Notes under the pieces: generated by a model | What the model was told of the DNA's origin: nothing | Database searches by the model: none | What the model saw: only the letters and a program-made list of their open reading frames with translations | Made by a program: the position numbers and the translations under genes | NCBI GenBank assembly: GCA_963724285.1 | Contig: CAVRUD010000004.1 | Coordinates: forward strand, 65,157-129,156 | Direction: 5' to 3' | Length of the DNA: 64,000 nt | Source of the DNA: CAVRUD01 sp963724285 | GTDB lineage: Bacteria > Chloroflexota > Chloroflexia > Thermomicrobiales > UBA6265 | Part shown: positions 59,594 to 64,000 of the stretch, in pieces | How positions within the stretch are numbered: the stretch's first letter is position 1 | Layout of the letters: each line of letters begins with the position of its first letter

Positions 59594-60526
59594 ATGCACT
59601 TCTATGCGGATCAAGGACGAGCGCTACGAGCGATGCTCGTTGCCGCCGTTGTCACGGTCATCCCGCTGGCCTCGCTGACGACCGCCGCCGGTACGCCGGT
59701 CAGCGCCACCCCGGCGCTGGCCGCCCAGACGGAGACACGAGATCTATTCGTCTATCTTCTGCGCGATGGCGACATCGCCGCGGCCCGCCGCCCGATCGAG
59801 GTGGAGGGCGGGCGTGTCGGCCGCGCCTCCCTGGTGGCGCTTCTCGACGGCCCAACGGACGAGGAGCAGGACGCCGGCCTGACCAGCGGCATTCCCGTCG
59901 AGACCGAATTGCTCGACGTCACGCTCGACAATGCCACCGACGTGGCCACCGTCGATCTCAACGACCGCTTCCTCTCGCCGCCGCGCAGCGACGAACCGGA
60001 TGCCGAGACCGAAGCGCTGATCTACCTGGGGCGCATGGCCCAGGTCGTTTACACCCTCACCCAGTTCTCGACGATCACCGCGGTGACATTCGAGATCGAG
60101 GGGGAGCCGTTGACCGATCTGCCGATCCTGGAGACGATCCAGACCAACCCCATCAACGGCCCGATCGACCTCTCTCAGCCGCTAGAACGCGGCGACCTCG
60201 AGCCGGTGACGCCGGCGATCTTCGTCGAGCGCCCGGCAGTCGGTGAGGAGATCACGTTCCCGGTGCGGGTGGCCGGCACGGCCAACACCTTCGAAGCCGC
60301 GTTCGTGCTCCAGATCCGGGACGACGACGGAGTGGCGCTCCTGGAGCAGCCCGTCACCGCCACCTCCGGCAGCGGCACCCGTGGCACCTTCGACATCACG
60401 TTAGATCCAGGTCCAGTCCTCGATACGGAAGGATTGACCTTGGTCGCGTTCGAGCTGTCCGCACGAGACGGCGCGCCCATCAATCAGGTGGAGATCCCGC
60501 TGACCGTTGCGGCCGGCTCTTCCTAG
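59594..60526 (+). CDS. GerMN/Gmad2 domain secreted protein
   Basis: 310 residues from ATG at 59594 (GGGAGG nine bases upstream; ATG at 59552 is an in-frame alternative without such a site). Signal-like segment LRAMLVAAVVTVIPLASLTTA. Residues 55-175 form a GerMN domain (DLFVYLLRDGDIAAARRPIEVEG; LVALLDGPTDEEQDAGLTSGIP; ATVDLNDRFLS). Residues 210-305 form a Gmad2-type immunoglobulin-like domain (VERPAVGEEITFPVRVAGTANTF; LQIRDDDGVALLEQPVTATSG). The pair is known from spore germination and lipoprotein contexts, but occurs widely in non-sporulating Chloroflexota as an extracytoplasmic protein of unknown job. Confidence 0.85.
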   Translation: MHFYADQGRALRAMLVAAVVTVIPLASLTTAAGTPVSATPALAAQTETRDLFVYLLRDGDIAAARRPIEVEGGRVGRASLVALLDGPTDEEQDAGLTSGIPVETELLDVTLDNATDVATVDLNDRFLSPPRSDEPDAETEALIYLGRMAQVVYTLTQFSTITAVTFEIEGEPLTDLPILETIQTNPINGPIDLSQPLERGDLEPVTPAIFVERPAVGEEITFPVRVAGTANTFEAAFVLQIRDDDGVALLEQPVTATSGSGTRGTFDITLDPGPVLDTEGLTLVAFELSARDGAPINQVEIPLTVAAGSS

Positions 60527-60844
60527 CGGCCAAGCGACGCATTCCAGGCGCCATTAGTGCGCATCGTCCGCTACGAGCGTGGCCTGTTCCACGTACAACG
60601 GATCTGATCCATTCCAAGCGCGGTGACAGGTCCTGATAATCGTTCAGCCTGTTGAAAAGGGCGTCGGGTGGGCGCACCGGGGCAGGGGTAAGCCTCGCCG
60701 GCCTCCGTCGTCGCCTGCCCTCCCGGGTGGGACAGTGGCACCGATGGCGACGGCCAGATGCCGGGACGGGCAAGGCCCACCTGGGCGATACTGGGGCCGC
60801 GCGCCCGTCCATGGGTCGAAGCGTCTCGGAAGGAGGTGAGCACG
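60527..60844. other. Gap before the methyltransferase
   Basis: No gene or repeat is supported here. The final bases hold the very strong ribosome binding site AAGGAGGTGAG of the methyltransferase gene; a promoter was not clear. Confidence 0.4.
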
Positions 60845-61687
60845 ATGGCACCGGACGATCAGGACCGCGGCATGCACGTGACCTCGACCGGCCAAGCCGC
60901 CGCCGACGAGGCCTGGCTGGACGCGCACTTCGCGTACGCGCGCCCCGAACACGAGGCGATCCTGCGATCGGTCGGCGTCCAGCCGGGGTGGCACGTCCTG
61001 GACGCCGGGTGCGGCACCGGGCCCCACCTGCCGCTGCTGGCCGACCTGGTTGGCCCCGCGGGGCGGTTGACCGCCGTCGACCTCGCGCCGGAGAACGTCG
61101 CCGCGGCCCAGGCGCGCATGGCGCGCCACGGCCCGGCGTGCCCGGTCGAGGTGCGGGTCGCCTCCCTCGACGCGCTCCCCTTCGCCGACGCGACGTTCGA
61201 CGCGGTCTGGGTGGCCAACGCGCTGATGTACTTCACGGACGAGCACCTGCCGGCCGTCCTCGCCGAGCTGCGGCGGGTGCTGCGCCCCGACGGGCTGGCG
61301 GCCTTCAAGGAGACCGACATCACGGTGACGGGGTTCTACCCGATGGACCCGCGTCACTGGAACCCGGTGCGGGAGGGCCTGCCGTCCGTCTTGCCGGGCG
61401 TCATGCGCGCGCGGGGGCTGTGCCACTGGGTGCGGCGGGCCGGCTTCCGGGACGTCGAGCAGCGCACGGTGCTGAGCGAGCGCTGGGCGCCGCTGACGCC
61501 GCCGCAGCGGCGCTTCATCGCCGAGTCGCTTGAGCACTTCGCCGCCGTGGCGGCGAGCGTGGCGATAGACGACGACACGCACGCCTACTGGGCGGCGCAG
61601 CGCGACCCGGCCAACCCGGCCAGCCTCGTCAACCGGCCGGACTTCGCCCACGCGGAAGGCCACTGCGTCGTACGTGGGTGGGCATGA
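60845..61687 (+). CDS. Class I SAM-dependent methyltransferase
   Basis: 280 residues from ATG at 60845, eight bases after AAGGAGGTG. Motif I reads HVLDAGCGTGPHLPLLADL (residues about 51-69) and VDLAPENVAAAQARM supplies the acidic residue binding the ribose; DATFDAVWVANALMYF is the post-II motif and LRRVLRPDGLAAFKETD follows. It resembles the UbiE/COQ5 group of small-molecule methyltransferases. C-terminal NRPDFAHAEGHCVVRG is distinctive. Target unknown. Confidence 0.9.
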   Translation: MAPDDQDRGMHVTSTGQAAADEAWLDAHFAYARPEHEAILRSVGVQPGWHVLDAGCGTGPHLPLLADLVGPAGRLTAVDLAPENVAAAQARMARHGPACPVEVRVASLDALPFADATFDAVWVANALMYFTDEHLPAVLAELRRVLRPDGLAAFKETDITVTGFYPMDPRHWNPVREGLPSVLPGVMRARGLCHWVRRAGFRDVEQRTVLSERWAPLTPPQRRFIAESLEHFAAVAASVAIDDDTHAYWAAQRDPANPASLVNRPDFAHAEGHCVVRGWA

Positions 61688-61969
61688 GAGCCGCGATGGT
61701 TCTGGTCCAAGGGGTAAGGGACGGGCAGGCAGGGCACCTCGGGCGGTGGTTGACCAACCAGCGGCGTCTGGCGTCAGCCTCGGTCGAGGCGATACCGGAC
61801 CGATCCACGTCCGAGGCTGACAGCGGCGCGCCGCGCCTAGACGCGGGTGCGTCTGCCGCAAGAGCGGTGACCGACGATGCCGGGGTCGCGAGGCGATCGA
61901 CGCTCCACGCGTTGCCCGGCGGGCACACGCTCCCTCTCGGTCGTCGCCCTCAACCAGAAACGTACCCCG

Positions 61970-63630
61970 ATGCTCGGCCCGCCCAAGCCCCGCCGCCTCG
62001 ACGAACCCGTCACCGTCTCGCTGGAGGCGCTCGTCCCACCGGACAACTCTACGGCACCTGGAGGCGACGCTCGACCTGGGCTTCGTCCGGGCGTGGGCGG
62101 GCCGACCGCTACGCCGAGCGCGGCCGCCCCGGCATCGACCCGGTGGTCTTCTTCAAGCTGCAGCTCGTGCTTGTTCTTCGAGGGCCTGCGCTCCCAGCGC
62201 CGGCTGGTCGAGACCGCCAGCCTGAACCTCGCCCACCGCTGGTACCTGGGTTACACCCTGGACGAGGATTTGCCGGACCACTCCAGCTTGACGCGGACCC
62301 GCCAGCGCCTTGGGCGTCGAGGTGTTCGAGCGCTTCTTCGAGCAGGTAGTCGACCTGTGCCAGGAGGCTGGGTTGATCTGGGGCCGGGAGCTCTTCGTCG
62401 ACGCGCACCAAGGTGGGAAGCCAACGCCGCCGTCGATTCCCTCGTCCCCCGCTTCTACCACGAGGCCGAGGCCCACGTGGCTGGCCTCTTCGCGGACGAC
62501 GCGGCCGAGGCGTCAGCGGATGGCGGCGCTCCGCCGCCGAACGACCTGCCGGCGGGGATCGTCCGGCTGCCGAGCGAGCGAGTCGTCGACGGACCGCAGG
62601 TCGCCGGCGAACCGCCTTGGCGGTTGCTGGAGCAGCGACGGCTGGACCCCAACCGCCCTCGATCCGGCAGCTACCGGCGCACGAGCGACTTCCGGGTGAG
62701 CCGGACCGACGCCGACGCCACCCCCATGCAGACCCGGAACGGGACGGCCCTGGGCTACCACGACCACTACGACGTCGACGGTGGCAAGCGAAGGACCATC
62801 TTGGCCGCCCTCGTCACCCCGGCCGACGTCATGGAAAACGTGCCGATGCGCGACCTGCTGTGGCGGGTCCGCTTCCGGCGGAAGCTGCGGCCGCGGCAGG
62901 TGGTCGGCGACACGACCTACGGCACGGTCGGGAACGTCGCCGCGGTCGAGGATGCGGGCATACGCGCCTCGTCCCCTGCCGGACTTCGACCGCCGCACGC
63001 CCGGGGCTTTGGCAAGCACGAGTTCGCCTACGACGCCGAGGCCGACGTCTACCGGTGCCCCGGGGAGGCGGTGCTCCGGCCCCTCGGCGCCGGCGCGCCC
63101 AGCCCGTCCGCATCTACCAGGCCTCGGCGGCCGCCTGCAACGCCTGCCCGCTGAAGCCGAGCTGCACCAGCGGCCGCCGAGGACGCCGGGTCGCGCGCCA
63201 CGTCGACGAGGCGTACCTGGACCGGGTGCGGGGCTACCACGCGACCGAGGCGTACCAGAAGGCGATGCGCAAGCGGCAGGTCTGGGTCGAGCCGCTCTTC
63301 GCCGAGGCCAAAGTCTGGCACGCCCTAAGACGCTTCCGGCTCCGTGGCTTGGCGAACGCGAACATTCAGGGGCTGCTCATCGCGGCCGGGCAGAACGTCG
63401 TGCGATTCCTGGCCACTACCGGCTGGGGACACCGGCACGCCCCGTGCGGCAGCCCGATCGGCTTCGCCACGCCGGCCCGTCGGCTGGCAGCCGTCCGGAC
63501 CGGACTCGCGATCCCCGCGGAATTGACTCCCCGCCCGGTTGGGCGGGGAGTTTCCGGGCGGATTCTTCAACACACGGCGTTGTTATCTGGGCAAGTGGTA
63601 TGGTCCGAACGTAGCGGAGAAGTTGCCTGA
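61970..63630 (+). mobile_element. IS1182-family transposase, about eight frame breaks
   Basis: Starts MLGPPKPRRLDEPVTVSLEALV at 61970. Pieces in successive frames read PGIDPVVFFKLQLV, LVETASLNLAHRWYLGYTLDEDLPDHSSLTRTRQRLG (in parts), FERFFEQVVDLCQEAGLIW, TRNGTALGYHDHYDVDGGKRR, VVGDTTYGTVGNVAAVEDAG and CNACPLKPSCTSG, which follow the IS1182 order (DUF772-type N-domain, DDE core, Cys cluster). Breaks near 62050, 62168, 62310, 62410-62420, 62975, 63005 and 63090 are mostly single gains. A hairpin with TTT (63527-63550) lies at the end. Active copies probably exist elsewhere in the genome, which would also explain poor consensus here. Confidence 0.8.
63527..63550 (+). terminator. Terminator-like hairpin at the IS1182 end
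   Basis: CTCCCCGCCC-GGTT-GGGCGGGGAG followed by TTTCC, a perfect 10-bp stem inside the tail of the transposase frame. Confidence 0.5.
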
Positions 63631-63660
63631 GGGTGCTGTCGAGGTGAGCGAGGTTCATCG

Positions 63661-64000
63661 ATGCCCGACTTGACGGCCGTCATGCGCCAACTAGCTCAAG
63701 CCCGGCCGATCTTTCATTCGGAGGCCGATTTTCAGCACGCGCTGGCCTGGGAGCTGCACACAGCGGCTCCCAGCGCGCAGGTGCGCCTCGAGTACCGCGC
63801 CCTCGGCGTCAAGCGGGTGTACGTAGACATCTGGCTTCTAACCGACCGGGGACCGATGGCGATCGAGCTCAAGTACATGACCCGCCGGTTCTCGGCGACC
63901 GTGGCGGGTGAACAATTCGACCTCAGCCAGCACTCCGCCCACCCTCCGCGTCGGTACGACTTCGTCAAGGACTTGGCGCGCCTCGAACGCATCGTAGCGG
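63661..64000 (+). CDS. PD-(D/E)XK nuclease-like protein, N-terminal part
   Basis: ATG at 63661 opens a frame that stays open to the window end (113 residues): MPDLTAVMRQLAQARPIFHS, then EADFQHALAWELHTAAP, VRLEYRALGVKRVYVDIWLL, GPMAIELKYMTRRF and PPRRYDFVKDLARLER. The VDIWL...IELKY arrangement matches the PD-(D/E)XK core (Asp on one strand, E-x-K on the next), and RYDFVKDLARLE is typical of a family of small restriction-like or Card1-like proteins. It is adjacent to an insertion sequence. A weak GAGG lies upstream. Function could be a restriction or defence nuclease; full sequence needed to decide. Confidence 0.65.
   Translation, partial: MPDLTAVMRQLAQARPIFHSEADFQHALAWELHTAAPSAQVRLEYRALGVKRVYVDIWLLTDRGPMAIELKYMTRRFSATVAGEQFDLSQHSAHPPRRYDFVKDLARLERIVA

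Overview
The window is GC-rich DNA of a free-living bacterium. Starts are ATG, GTG or TTG behind clear GGAGG-type ribosome binding sites. It carries Tat-dependent substrate-binding proteins, an F420-type luciferase-like oxidoreductase, lineage-type secreted proteins beginning AQDATP after the signal peptide, a GerMN/Gmad2 protein and many interspersed hairpin repeats. Together these suggest a Chloroflexota bacterium near Thermomicrobia. That assignment is an inference from gene content; no rRNA or tRNA gene was seen.

Region 1 (1-1191): the end of a PPOX flavoprotein gene, its terminator and a predicted sigma70 promoter. Region 2 (1192-19147): a glycan-use island with two sets of sugar-binding protein plus two permeases (no ATPase, so a shared MsmX-type ATPase is expected elsewhere). 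Between and after them lie two GH127-like Cys-dependent hydrolases, two tandem WbsX/GH99-like proteins and two GH36 alpha-galactosidases. Imported oligosaccharides rich in arabinose and galactose would be cut in the cytoplasm. Region 3 (19461-29838): an LLM oxidoreductase, a DadA-like oxidase, an S9-like protein that has lost its catalytic triad, an arginase/agmatinase-family enzyme, a polytopic glycosyltransferase, small unknown proteins and dapF. Region 4 (30230-38666): two secreted proteins, a family-5 substrate-binding protein broken by many frameshifts, a decayed RAYT (REP-associated tyrosine transposase) and an ABC exporter. Region 5 (39327-49637): a stress or envelope group (DUF1269, PRC-barrel, ABC1 kinase, SulP, LURP-one-like, DUF6325-like, secreted protein) with an IS630 remnant. 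Region 6 (50183-64000): a cupin, an XRE/NB-ARC/TPR regulator divergent from an intradiol dioxygenase, an MFS permease, a SnoaL/cupin secreted protein, a GNAT enzyme, a ferritin-like protein, a GerMN protein, a methyltransferase, a frameshifted IS1182 transposase and the start of a PD-(D/E)XK-like gene.

Two features cut across the window. First, intergenic spaces are filled with several families of hairpin repeats, many arranged as inverted pairs (REPIN-like); one family starts with GTAG and also occurs inside the RAYT gene. Second, broken genes are almost all broken by single-base gains, often in short homopolymers, which looks more like an insertion-biased sequencing error or failed polishing than natural decay.
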